Shown here: in pieces, positions 27,897 to 35,385 of the stretch
Position numbering within the stretch: the first letter of the stretch is position 1
Layout: the number at the start of each line of letters is the position of its first letter
Assembly (NCBI GenBank): GCA_026388155.1
Contig: JAPLKI010000025.1
Location: forward strand, 458,449 to 522,448
Reading direction: 5' to 3'
DNA from: Elusimicrobiota bacterium
GTDB taxonomy: Bacteria > Elusimicrobiota > Elusimicrobia > Elusimicrobiales > UBA9959
Length of the DNA: 64,000 nt
Made by a program: the position numbers and the translations under genes
Notes under the pieces: model-generated
What the model was told of the DNA's origin: nothing
Database searches by the model: none
Seen by the model: only the letters and a program-made list of their open reading frames with translations

Positions 27897-29257
27897 TTTA
27901 TAATTACAAGTTTTCCGGTCTTGCGGTTAGAGCCGGAAGTAACTTCCCAAATATAAACCCCGCTTGCCACCAACTCTCCATCCGAATTCTTTACGTCCCA
28001 TGGTATCTCGCCGTTAATAATAGTGGCTGGAGCGATATCAATCTCCTTGACCAGCCTGCCGCTTATGGTATAAATTTTTATTTTCCCGCGCACCGGAGGC
28101 GAAGTAAACCTTATCCCATCAGCCCAAGTGCCGCTTCTGGCGGCGCCGCTTGCGTTGGGCCTGAAAGGCACGGGGTACGCGTGCACCGATGAAACATCTT
28201 CATCCGGAGAAGACATAAGCGCATAAGTTGAAAAATGCCCGGTATTTAAAGAAACCGTGCGCGCGGTCCTGTCGATCACGGCGCCGTTCTGGCGCACCCA
28301 GGTCTTCACATCATCGTTAAGCCACCAAACGGAAAGATTCCTTACTTTCACCTTCGGGTTCGTTCCGTCCACTATGCCGTTATTATCAGCGTCCTTGTAG
28401 TCAAAGCGCAAGGTCCAGGGGATTAAGGGTTGGATCGTGCTGCCGCTGACATCGTATGAGGCGGCAGTCAGCGTTTTGAGCGGCAGGAACCCGTACAGGT
28501 TTTTCCCGTTGGCGGCGCTTATAGCCTGTGAATCCTGGGAGGTTGAGAGCACCACGAAAAAATCGCTGCCAAAAGTCTCCGATGATAGGTTAATGCGCAC
28601 GGAATCGTCGCCTGCCAGCTTTGACACATTATTCTGGTCCTTGTCCATGGCCACGCTGAAATAGACCGTAGCGCCTGACGCGACAGGCAGGCCGTTGAGA
28701 TCCTTGAGCGCTGAAGAGAAATTTATGGCAAAAAGTCCGCCTTTCGCCCAGACCGCCGACCCGGTAGCAATGCTCACCGCACTCTCAAGGGGCAGGTAGG
28801 CCACATTCACGGTCCAGGTGGAATTGACAGCGGCTGCCAGGTGGTCTGAAACCTGGGTTACCCTCACCTGCTGTGAAAGGGATGAGGTGGACATTTCGTT
28901 TGAAAAAAACACTTTCTGCGCGGAGCTCTCGCCCGTCCCCCACAACACTCCGCCCGATACCATCCCCTTATCGGAAGTGAAACTCAGTATTTCAGGGAAA
29001 AGCCTTGTGGAATAAAATTGTGAGAGATATCCCGTAGTCAGCTCCCCGCCGGAGTAATTGAACGCATAACTGCCAACCGCCTCGGACCCGATAGTCTGCG
29101 CCACGCTATAACTTGATATAGTGACCATATTTGACACAGTAACCGGGGCGGAGCCATATGAGCCGTAAACTGAATTTAGCCGCGTCCAACCGGCCCATAA
29201 ACACTGCTCAAATGAAAAAGAAAGAACGAAAACGGCTAAGAGTTTAAATAAGTTCAT
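27893..29257 (-). CDS. Secreted protein with T9SS/FlgD-like C-terminal domain
   Basis: This 454-residue protein has a signal peptide. A region of beta domains follows, including VNVAYLPLESAVSIATG-type strands, an Ig-like part and a calcium-loop-like DADNNGIVDG. The last about 90 residues run VHAYPVPFRPN ... KIKIYTISGRLVKEID ... WDVKNSDGELVASGVYIW ... GKLVIIK. This matches the FlgD-Ig-like/type A sorting domain that marks substrates of the type IX secretion system: N-P-F-like start, G-R-L-V-K strand, W-x-x-x-N/D, SGVY, K-L-V-I-x-K end. It is the first gene of the unit with the PorV-like and TPR genes. The cargo function itself is unknown. Confidence 0.8.
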   Translation of the reverse strand: MNLFKLLAVFVLSFSFEQCLWAGWTRLNSVYGSYGSAPVTVSNMVTISSYSVAQTIGSEAVGSYAFNYSGGELTTGYLSQFYSTRLFPEILSFTSDKGMVSGGVLWGTGESSAQKVFFSNEMSTSSLSQQVRVTQVSDHLAAAVNSTWTVNVAYLPLESAVSIATGSAVWAKGGLFAINFSSALKDLNGLPVASGATVYFSVAMDKDQNNVSKLAGDDSVRINLSSETFGSDFFVVLSTSQDSQAISAANGKNLYGFLPLKTLTAASYDVSGSTIQPLIPWTLRFDYKDADNNGIVDGTNPKVKVRNLSVWWLNDDVKTWVRQNGAVIDRTARTVSLNTGHFSTYALMSSPDEDVSSVHAYPVPFRPNASGAARSGTWADGIRFTSPPVRGKIKIYTISGRLVKEIDIAPATIINGEIPWDVKNSDGELVASGVYIWEVTSGSNRKTGKLVIIK

Positions 29258-29270
29258 AAATTGTCACTAT

Positions 29271-29395
29271 CCAGGTTCACGGTTCAACGGTTGAATTTCA
29301 AGACATGCATAGGCGCCGTATCAAAGCCTATGGCCTGCAAATGGCCAAAACGCCTGTGCAAAAGATAACCCTGAACCGTGAACCTGACAACCTGA
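29271..29395. repeat. Heptad-repeat hairpin
   Basis: The left units AGGTTCA, CGGTTCA, ACGGTTG face the right units AACCCTG, AACCGTG, AACCTGA and can pair. The interior contains GCATAGGCG and CGCCTGTGC segments that pair as a second stem. Confidence 0.75.
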
Positions 29396-29686
29396 GCAGT
29401 TACGATATTTTAGCAAACTTGGCAACCCGCAAGTTCAGCCGCTTGGACATATAAAGACATTGTAATGGATACGGATTATGGAATTGTGAATAATTTGTTA
29501 ACTCGCAACTCAATATCCCCGATAAAAAGAAACCTTGTGAGCGCTTATATGAAAAGGCCGGACATCTATAGTATTGCCGAAATGTCCGTCAAACGTCAAG
29601 GCACTTTCAGTTACACCATCCCGCCGCCCGCTTAAAGCCTGCAGGATGTGCGCCGGACGACAATCGTATTTTTTGTATTATATTAA
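29396..29686. other. Gene-poor AT-rich stretch
   Basis: Between the heptad hairpin and the MITE-like element lies about 290 bp of lower GC. It holds a 56-codon open frame (29465-29635) and a small inverted repeat CGGACAT...ATGTCCG near 29555-29590. No other signal is clear. Confidence 0.5.
29465..29635 (+). CDS. Possible 56-residue ORF
   Basis: An ATG frame encodes 56 residues starting MDTDYGIVNNLLTRN and ending SYTIPPPA. It is the only open frame of note in this gap. There is no good Shine-Dalgarno sequence, no signal peptide and no family I recognise. It may be chance or a relic. Confidence 0.2.
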   Translation: MDTDYGIVNNLLTRNSISPIKRNLVSAYMKRPDIYSIAEMSVKRQGTFSYTIPPPA

Positions 29687-29852
29687 GGACTCGTGACAGA
29701 ATAATATGAACATTTGGCTGAGTCGATTTTGGAGCGAGCCGCAGCGGCGTGAAGCGACGCGTACTACACGTACGTTAGCGGAACGACGCAAAGGCGTAGC
29801 CCAAAAGCGGCCAGCCCCCAGGGGGAGGCCCATATTATTCTGTCACGAATCC
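29687..29852. mobile_element. MITE-like element, short copy
   Basis: This 166-bp element has 22-bp terminal inverted repeats matching at 21 positions (left end GGACTCGTGACAGAATAATA). TAA flanks both sides as a possible 3-bp target duplication. The interior (GGCTGAGTCGATTTTGGAGC onward through CCCAAAAGCGGCC) matches the element at 46091-46359 in opposite orientation. It codes for no protein. Its right end lies five bases before the ATG of the next gene. Confidence 0.8.
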
Positions 29853-29857
29853 TAACA

Positions 29858-31144
29858 ATGGATAAAATAATTGAGCTTGAATTTAAAAAAATAGTCGGCG
29901 AGGGCAAAGCCCTTGGGCGTCATGACGGCAAAGTTGTGTTCTGCTACGGGGTATTGCCCGGCGAAACCGCGAGGGTTAAGATAACCTTTGAAAAACGGAA
30001 TTTCATGGAGGCGGAACTGGTTGAAATAGTCATTCCCTCGCAAAAACGCGTACCGGCCAAAGAAAACCATTACATAAGCTGTTCCCCCTGGCAGATAATG
30101 GAGTATTCCTACCAGGCGGAAACTAAAAAAGGCCTTATCGAAGACCTGCTTTACCAGACCACTAAAGAAACCATAAGGCTGGATAAATTTTACGAAGCCA
30201 AAGAGCTTTTCGGCTACCGCACAAAAATCGAATACAGTTTCACCGAACATGAAGGCAAACTGGCTTTTGCTTTTCACAAACGCGGAAACTTCAGGGAAAA
30301 ATATATCTTAGCCGCGGGCTGCGCTCTGATGAGCGAAAAAACAAACGCCCTCGCGCTTGAAATACTTGAGACCCTGAATAAAACCGGCCTTTCAACGGCG
30401 GATCTAAAGACCCTGGTTTTCAGGGAAGCCAAACGCTCCGATGAGCGGATAGCCGTGTTATTTTTAAAGCGCAAGGACATAACTTTGCCCGAAATAAAAC
30501 TCACGGGGCTTAACGGTTTTATGGCGGTTTACTCAAACCCCTTAAGCCCCATGAGCTCGGCGGATGAAATCCTTTACGCCTGGGGAAACGACTTTGTGAC
30601 CGAAAAAGCGGGCGGCACGGCGCTTTCTTACGGTTTTGACTGTTTCTTCCAGAACAATGTTGATCTTTTTGAAGAGGCGCTTAAGGAAATCCGCGAAGCG
30701 ACTTTTAAGTGCGGGAAGTTGATAGACCTTTATTCGGGCGTCGGCGCCATAGGCCTGTCGCTGCGCGACATGGCGGAAAAAATTTACGCGGTGGAGTCGG
30801 TGCCGAACGCCGCGAAATACGCGGCCTTAAATGCCGCGAACAATAAAGCGGCCCACTTTGAAATTTTATGCTCAATGTCTGAAAAAGCCGACGCGGCCTT
30901 TCTTGAAGGCGCCGACATTCTTGTGCTTGATCCGCCCAGGGCCGGTCTGCATAACAAAGTGGTGAAAAAGATCATGGAGCTGCTCCCGAAAAGGATAATA
31001 TACTTATCCTGCAACCCCATCACGCAGGGGCGCGACGCCGCCTTTTTCCTTGAAAAATACAAGCTGGTCCGCGCCGTAGGTTTTGACTTCTATCCCAATA
31101 CTCCGCACGCGGAAACGCTCATGGTGTTCGATAAGGGTTCGTAA
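29858..31144 (+). CDS. TrmA/RlmD-family RNA uracil methyltransferase
   Basis: This 428-residue protein belongs to the class that makes 5-methyluridine in tRNA or 23S rRNA. It has an N-terminal TRAM domain (about 1-55), the SAM site LIDLYSGVGAIGLSLRD, the DPPRAGLH loop and the catalytic cysteine motif LSCNPITQGRD near residue 383. RlmD-type enzymes usually bind a 4Fe-4S cluster with four cysteines. Here only the ISCSPWQ and AAGCAL cysteines are seen, so the cluster is probably lost. The target (tRNA U54 or rRNA) cannot be decided. A MITE-like element ends five bases upstream of the ATG, and no Shine-Dalgarno sequence is visible. Confidence 0.88.
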   Translation: MDKIIELEFKKIVGEGKALGRHDGKVVFCYGVLPGETARVKITFEKRNFMEAELVEIVIPSQKRVPAKENHYISCSPWQIMEYSYQAETKKGLIEDLLYQTTKETIRLDKFYEAKELFGYRTKIEYSFTEHEGKLAFAFHKRGNFREKYILAAGCALMSEKTNALALEILETLNKTGLSTADLKTLVFREAKRSDERIAVLFLKRKDITLPEIKLTGLNGFMAVYSNPLSPMSSADEILYAWGNDFVTEKAGGTALSYGFDCFFQNNVDLFEEALKEIREATFKCGKLIDLYSGVGAIGLSLRDMAEKIYAVESVPNAAKYAALNAANNKAAHFEILCSMSEKADAAFLEGADILVLDPPRAGLHNKVVKKIMELLPKRIIYLSCNPITQGRDAAFFLEKYKLVRAVGFDFYPNTPHAETLMVFDKGS

Positions 31145-31150
31145 AAATTT

Positions 31151-31483
31151 TCAGGCTTTAAAATCCGAAACGCTTACGGTGTAATATTTGGTGCCGCATG
31201 GATATCCGGGGTATGGGCCGCAATTTTGGCTGCCATCGCCGCGGTCCTTGGGACGCGCCGGCGCGGTGCTGGTGTTTACGGAATTTGCAAGCTCCTGCAA
31301 ATTTGTCGGCTGCGCCTGGGCGGAAGGCTGTGCGGGCTTGAGTTCGGTTTTATTGTCTTTGAAACACGCGGCCAAAGAAGCAAACGCCAGCGCCGCAAGC
31401 CCCAAAATCCCGAATTTAGCCAGTTTATTCAACTCGCCCGCGTTTAAACCGGTTTTTGATCCAAGCTCATAAATCTTTTTCAT
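31151..31483 (-). CDS. Small lipoprotein-like protein with Cys/Tyr tail
   Basis: This 110-residue protein starts MKKIYELGSKTGLNAGELNK, then a hydrophobic stretch ends in a lipobox-like SLAAC at residue 40. A Pro/Gln/Ala-rich linker follows, then a short tail with two cysteines and several aromatic residues (NCGPYPGYPCGTKYYTV). The leader before the hydrophobic part is longer than in ordinary lipoproteins. It may be a plain lipoprotein. Alternatively it could be a substrate of the nearby radical SAM/SPASM enzyme (33122-34288); that is speculation. GAGGGG lies a suitable distance upstream of the ATG. Confidence 0.7.
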   Translation of the reverse strand: MKKIYELGSKTGLNAGELNKLAKFGILGLAALAFASLAACFKDNKTELKPAQPSAQAQPTNLQELANSVNTSTAPARPKDRGDGSQNCGPYPGYPCGTKYYTVSVSDFKA

Positions 31484-31599
31484 TTTAACCCCTCAAGCTG
31501 CGAGTGTATTCTATCCGCTCCAGTTATTTGTGCTATTTGCTGTTCGCCCTTTATCAATTAGTTAATGCTATTTTAACCAATTTCCACCTAAAAACAAAA

Positions 31600-31627
31600 C
31601 CGGCGGACGCTTTAAAACGTCCGCCGG
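31600..31627 (-). terminator. Intrinsic terminator of the 31716-31931 gene
   Basis: Ten-bp GC-rich arms (CCGGCGGACG and its complement) flank an 8-nt loop. Read on the minus strand, the stem is followed by TTTTGTTTTT, a typical U-tract. Confidence 0.85.
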
Positions 31628-31662
31628 TAAACTTCCAGCCTATGACTGTGCCGCATTATACC

Positions 31663-31692
31663 GGAGCTGAAGAACTTAAGTTCTTCAGCTCC
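31663..31692. repeat. 30-bp perfect palindrome
   Basis: GGAGCTGAAGAACTT is followed directly by its exact complement. It lies between the stop of the small lipoprotein gene and its terminator, so the transcript would carry two stacked hairpins. It may protect the 3' end or bind a dimeric protein. Confidence 0.6.
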
Positions 31693-31715
31693 AGTCATCA
31701 GACGGCCTAAGGCAA

Positions 31716-31931
31716 CTATTTGCCTTTCTTCGCGGTCGGCTTGGCAACGGGTGTCGCGGCAGGCACAACCGGGGCAGGCGTCACGGCCACAGGCGCCGCT
31801 TCTACGGCGGTTCCAGCAACCTGCTGGGTGGCGGCCGGCTGTTCAGGGGTCTGGGCGGCTTCCTGCTTTTTGCAGGCAACCGCGAGTGTAAGCGCCGCTA
31901 AAGGCAGCGCCAATAATAATGCTTTCTTCAT
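31716..31931 (-). CDS. Small Ala/Pro-rich lipoprotein
   Basis: This 71-residue protein has a classical lipoprotein signal (LLLALPLAALTLAVAC, lipobox cysteine at residue 20). An extended tail of alanine, proline, valine and threonine follows, with lysines at the end (KPTAKKGK). Such tails often cross the peptidoglycan. The gene has a strong Shine-Dalgarno sequence (AAGGAGA) and its own terminator (31600-31627), so it is probably a highly expressed single gene. No enzymatic domain is present. Confidence 0.8.
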   Translation of the reverse strand: MKKALLLALPLAALTLAVACKKQEAAQTPEQPAATQQVAGTAVEAAPVAVTPAPVVPAATPVAKPTAKKGK

Positions 31932-32038
31932 TTTTTGTAGTCTCCTTGGATTTTACTAAATACTAAATTTTCCGTATTTAGATTATACAACTTATTTCAG
32001 CGGACAAATAATATCCAAAGCAATATTAGACCCATTTT

Positions 32039-33079
32039 TTACAATTTAGCCTTATAGAACAACCACTTTTTAAGGCAAACATCTTCAGCGCACGCGCGGG
32101 AAAAAACTTTTGATTTTTGTGTTGGAGGCCGGTCCCGCTCTTTTGGCCCGGTAGGTACGGTTATTCCGCCACCCGCTTGCCCCGCACTTTGGCCCTTTCG
32201 GAAAAAGTGCGGGACTTGCCCGGCTTTACCGTAAATAAAGTTGTTTAAACAATCAAGTCCGGCATCAAAAACCAATTTAAAATCTTTTTCGCTAAAAACG
32301 CCTTCAACCGCCTTTTTTTCAAGCTCTGTCATCAGATATCCCTGTAAATTTATTTCAACCAGGCGGTCACAAACAGCTTTGTGCCCGGAATCCCCTTCGT
32401 CTCCGAACGGGCGCAAACTGAAATATTCTCCGGTTATTTCCGCGCTGTAAACCGCCTGTCCAAGGGCCGCGTCCGGGCTTTGGGCCGAAAGGAGCGATTT
32501 TATCACCTTTTCCTGTTCAGAGACCATTATTTCATCCTCAAAACAGGGGATATCAGTTGAAACAAGGCGTTTTCGCAGTGCTGCCGCTAAATCCGCCTTA
32601 GGGGAAATTTCCTTAACAGCTTTAAAACGCAAAGCCGGCCTGTTCGGTTGAAAATAAAAGGAATCAGATTCAATTATTTCAAAACCCGCTTCCTTAATAA
32701 TAGCGGCCAGCAACTCGGCCGGAAAACAATAAAGGTGGTTCATGCCTTTTGTTTCGCTGCCGTAAACCCAGCCCAAAGCGGCTTCTTTTTGAGCTTCGCC
32801 GCCATTGAGAAAAACTTCAAAAGTCTTAGCTATATCAGGGGTTTCAATAATAAGGCGGCCGCCGGGTTCCAAAACCCTGCGGCATTCGCTTAAAAAATAT
32901 TTCGTTTTAAAAAAACCAAGGTGCTCTATAAGCTGCAAAGCCTTGATTTCCTCAACGCTCCCGCCGGCAAAATCCAGATTATGCGCGGGCATTATTTTAT
33001 CAGCCGGAGCGCCCGGATTTGAATCGATATTTATGTAACCCGCGAGGCGGTTATAACCGCAACCGATATTTAATTTCAT
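32039..33079 (-). CDS. Class I SAM-dependent methyltransferase, repeat-extended C terminus
   Basis: The N-terminal about 150 residues are a Methyltransf_11-type domain: LNIGCGYNRLAGYINID (SAM-binding motif I), QLIEHLGF and the post-motif RVLEPGGRLIIETPD. The substrate is unknown. The remaining about 190 residues are not recognised. The last about 60 residues (from roughly GQVPHFFRKGQSAGQAGG) are encoded by a GC-rich hairpin repeat at 32180-32213 also found at two other sites, so the natural C terminus was probably altered by that insertion. The gene lies 42 bp downstream of the radical SAM/SPASM gene on the same strand. Confidence 0.82.
   Translation of the reverse strand: MKLNIGCGYNRLAGYINIDSNPGAPADKIMPAHNLDFAGGSVEEIKALQLIEHLGFFKTKYFLSECRRVLEPGGRLIIETPDIAKTFEVFLNGGEAQKEAALGWVYGSETKGMNHLYCFPAELLAAIIKEAGFEIIESDSFYFQPNRPALRFKAVKEISPKADLAAALRKRLVSTDIPCFEDEIMVSEQEKVIKSLLSAQSPDAALGQAVYSAEITGEYFSLRPFGDEGDSGHKAVCDRLVEINLQGYLMTELEKKAVEGVFSEKDFKLVFDAGLDCLNNFIYGKAGQVPHFFRKGQSAGQAGGGITVPTGPKERDRPPTQKSKVFSRACAEDVCLKKWLFYKAKL
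32180..32213. repeat. GC-rich hairpin repeat, copy 1 (inside CDS)
   Basis: CCCCGCACTTTGGCCC faces GGAAAAAGTGCGGG, forming a stem with mismatches. The same element, reverse-complemented, recurs at 47243-47279 and 51427-51463. Here it lies within the 3' end of the methyltransferase reading frame. Confidence 0.75.
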
Positions 33080-33090
33080 AATAGCAGACT

Positions 33091-33121
33091 GAGCTTAGAG
33101 TTTAGAGCTTAGAACTTAGAA
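33091..33121. repeat. Heptad repeat (single arm)
   Basis: Units CTTAGAG, TTTAGAG, CTTAGAA, CTTAGAA occupy the 42-bp gap between the radical SAM and methyltransferase genes. Confidence 0.75.
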
Positions 33122-34288
33122 TCACTTGGCAGGTCTCTCCCCATTAAAAAATTCCGAAAGCTTCTTAAATTTTCCGCCTTTCTTTACCGGCCTCCAGAGA
33201 CCTTTAAGACCGAGCATGGCTCGTTTAAGCGGATGATGCAATTCCCTGCCAAAAAGGCGCTGCTCTATTTTCCAGAAGCAGCAGGGATCGTTGTGAAAAC
33301 TCCCGGTTTTCATGAGCGACATTTCGTTGCAGCCGCCCTTGCAGACGTCAAGGTATTTGCAGGCGGCGCAGTTAGCGCCCGCCTGTTCAGGTTTAAAATG
33401 TCTTGAACCGGCAAAAGAGGCGGGGCTGTTCCATAACTCGCAAACGCCGGTCTTTCGGACATTTCCTTCCACATATTTATCGTCGTTTATGGAAAGGCAG
33501 CCGAGAACATCTCCGTTGCTGCGCACACCCAAAACCGAGATCCCGGCCTGGCAGCCCTCCCATTTTTTTTGAAGCGAAGTGTTTTTGAGCAGCATTGAGT
33601 TGAAACCCAGATCATGCGCGCCTATAACCGGCATTTCTTCCGCGGAATAATTGCGGCGGGTGGATTCCACAAACAAGCCCACGGAATAAAATTCTTCTTC
33701 GTCCAAAAGCAGATCTTTTGCGAAACGGCGGCCTTCGGAGCCGGCGGTTTGCACCTGCCAGGCGATCCCGCGGCCTTTTAGCTGTTCCCGCATTTTTGCC
33801 AGTTCGCCGATATTTAACTTGTGCACGGTAGTTATCACGCTTACCGGCAGCTCGTATTTGAGCGCAAGTTCAATAAACTTCCAGGAATCCGCGTAAGCGC
33901 CGGCGCGGCCGCGGATATGGTCGTGTATTTCCGGCGTTGCGGCGTCTACGCTTACGGCCACGGCGCGCGGGGAAAGCGGCACGAGCTTTTTCATTATTTC
34001 CTCATCCGCCATGATGCCGTTGGTGATTACGGAGAGTTCCATGCCGAGGTCGCGTATCTTGTGGGCGACTTGCCAGAAATCTTTACGTAAAAAAGGCTCC
34101 CCCCCCATAAGGGCCACGCCCAAACAGCCTGTTTTTTTAAGGTCTTCGCAAAGTTTGAACGCTTCTTCCGTGGTCAGCTCATCGTTGCGTTTTTTGCCCG
34201 CTGACGAACCGCAATGAATGCAGTTCAGGTTGCAGGCAAGGGTGAATTCCCACACCGCACAGCCTAGTTTATATTTTGATACAGCCAT
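33122..34288 (-). CDS. Radical SAM/SPASM enzyme
   Basis: This 388-residue protein has the radical SAM cluster motif CNLNCIHC (residues about 19-26) followed by the GGEPFLR SAM-contact loop. A C-terminal SPASM region (CAACKYLDVCKGGC...PCC) would bind auxiliary iron-sulfur clusters. SPASM enzymes mature peptides (PqqE, AlbA, sactionine and cyclophane synthases) or activate sulfatases and dehydrogenases. The sequence matches the peptide-maturase type better than the sulfatase type, but no precursor is adjacent. The nearest small proteins are 31151-31483 and 31716-31931. The downstream methyltransferase is probably co-transcribed. No RiPP recognition domain is obvious at the N terminus. Confidence 0.88.
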   Translation of the reverse strand: MAVSKYKLGCAVWEFTLACNLNCIHCGSSAGKKRNDELTTEEAFKLCEDLKKTGCLGVALMGGEPFLRKDFWQVAHKIRDLGMELSVITNGIMADEEIMKKLVPLSPRAVAVSVDAATPEIHDHIRGRAGAYADSWKFIELALKYELPVSVITTVHKLNIGELAKMREQLKGRGIAWQVQTAGSEGRRFAKDLLLDEEEFYSVGLFVESTRRNYSAEEMPVIGAHDLGFNSMLLKNTSLQKKWEGCQAGISVLGVRSNGDVLGCLSINDDKYVEGNVRKTGVCELWNSPASFAGSRHFKPEQAGANCAACKYLDVCKGGCNEMSLMKTGSFHNDPCCFWKIEQRLFGRELHHPLKRAMLGLKGLWRPVKKGGKFKKLSEFFNGERPAK

Positions 34289-34294
34289 ATTTTT

Positions 34295-34402
34295 AGTTGA
34301 CAGTTATGAGTTGAGAGTTAGGAGTTAGGAAATTGGGAGTTTAAATTCCAAAACTCAAAACTCACAACTCTGAACTCTTAACTCCCTGAACTCCCAACTT
34401 CC
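34295..34402. repeat. Heptad-repeat hairpin containing the tlyA stop
   Basis: The left arm is AGTTGAC, AGTTATG, AGTTGAG, AGTTAGG, AGTTAGG. The right arm is AAACTCA, CAACTCT, GAACTCT, TAACTCC and pairs well with it. The last ten or so codons of tlyA (to the stop at 34362) are part of the right arm. Confidence 0.88.
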
Positions 34403-35126
34403 CCAAGTACCACAAAAATTCCAGGTTCCCTTTAGCGCCTTTTATCGGTGAATTCATAAGGCCTTTTTCCTCATAATTCTTTATCTTTTCGGACATAAAT
34501 TCCCTCAAATCTTCCATCACCTTCAGCCTTAAGCCTTCAGTCTTTACTATGCCTTTGCAGAGGTGTTTCGGCTCAAGCTCAAATTGGGGTTTAACCAAAG
34601 CTACGATTTCGGCTCCCGGCGCGATGGAATCAAAAACCGGGCCCAGTATAAGTTTAAGGGAGATAAAAGACACATCTATGGCGGCAAGTTCGGGTTTTTC
34701 GGGAAACAGATCAGGCTTTAAAAACCGGGCGTTGGTTTCGGGAATAAAAACCACTTTGGGGTTATTCTTTATTTTCTCGTGAATCTGGCCTATGCCCACA
34801 TCCACCGCGTAAACTTTTTTCGCGCCTTCCTGCAAAAAACAGTCCGTGAACCCCCCGGTGGCCACCCCCACATCCAGACAGACTTTATTTTTAACGCTTA
34901 TTTTAAAACTGTCCAGGGCCCCTTTAAGTTTAAGTCCGCCGCGCGAAACATAAGGACAGTCCGGCCTGACCAGTTCAATAACATCGCCTTCACGCACCGC
35001 CTGCCCCGCCTTATCCGCCGGCCTGCCGTTTACCGTAACCAGCCCCGCCATAATGGCGCGCAAGGCTCTCTCGCGGCTTTCAAAAAAACCCCGGGCCACA
35101 CAGGTGACATCAAGACGGGCTTTCAT
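34362..35126 (-). CDS. tlyA: TlyA-type rRNA 2'-O-methyltransferase
   Basis: The N-terminal S4 RNA-binding domain (about 1-60: RLDVTCVARGFFESRERALRAI, cited as one region) is followed by a Rossmann methyltransferase domain (YVSRGGLKLKGALDSF, CLDVGVATGGFTDCFL, KPQFELEPKH). TlyA methylates cytidines of 16S and/or 23S rRNA. Its loss causes capreomycin resistance in mycobacteria. ATG 35126 (MKARLDV) is preferred over an in-frame start at 35162 that would overlap xseB. The last residues (LGVQGVKSSEL) are encoded by heptad-repeat DNA. Order with xseB/xseA is a common bacterial arrangement. Confidence 0.92.
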   Translation of the reverse strand: MKARLDVTCVARGFFESRERALRAIMAGLVTVNGRPADKAGQAVREGDVIELVRPDCPYVSRGGLKLKGALDSFKISVKNKVCLDVGVATGGFTDCFLQEGAKKVYAVDVGIGQIHEKIKNNPKVVFIPETNARFLKPDLFPEKPELAAIDVSFISLKLILGPVFDSIAPGAEIVALVKPQFELEPKHLCKGIVKTEGLRLKVMEDLREFMSEKIKNYEEKGLMNSPIKGAKGNLEFLWYLGKLGVQGVKSSEL

Positions 35127-35139
35127 GAATATTGCGCAA

Positions 35140-35385
35140 CTACTCGCTTTTCTCCTCTTCAAACTTCTCCAGTTTCAATTTGCCTTCGGCGTCTTTTTTT
35201 AAGACCTCGATTTTGCGCTTTATCTCTTCCAGTTTTTCCGAAAGCTCTTTTGAAATTACCACCCCTTCCTCAAAAAGGGACAGAGATTCCTCTATGGGCG
35301 TATTTTCATCTTCCAGCTTACCCACGATCTCCTCAAGTTTACCCAGTTTTTCCTCAAAACCCGCGGTTTTTTCTTTTTTTACCAT
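35140..35385 (-). CDS. xseB: Exodeoxyribonuclease VII small subunit
   Basis: This 81-residue protein shows the XseB signature FEEKLGKLEEIVGKLEDENTP and EESLSLFEEGV. The small subunit wraps around XseA in the exonuclease that degrades single-stranded DNA from both ends. The ATG overlaps the xseA stop by seven bases and has AGGAGA upstream. The C terminus is Lys/Glu-rich and somewhat extended. Confidence 0.93.
   Translation of the reverse strand: MVKKEKTAGFEEKLGKLEEIVGKLEDENTPIEESLSLFEEGVVISKELSEKLEEIKRKIEVLKKDAEGKLKLEKFEEEKSE

Noticed and set aside
33122..34288. Anaerobic sulfatase-maturing enzyme.
   Set aside because: No sulfatase gene is nearby and the motif layout fits the general SPASM peptide-maturase group as well or better.
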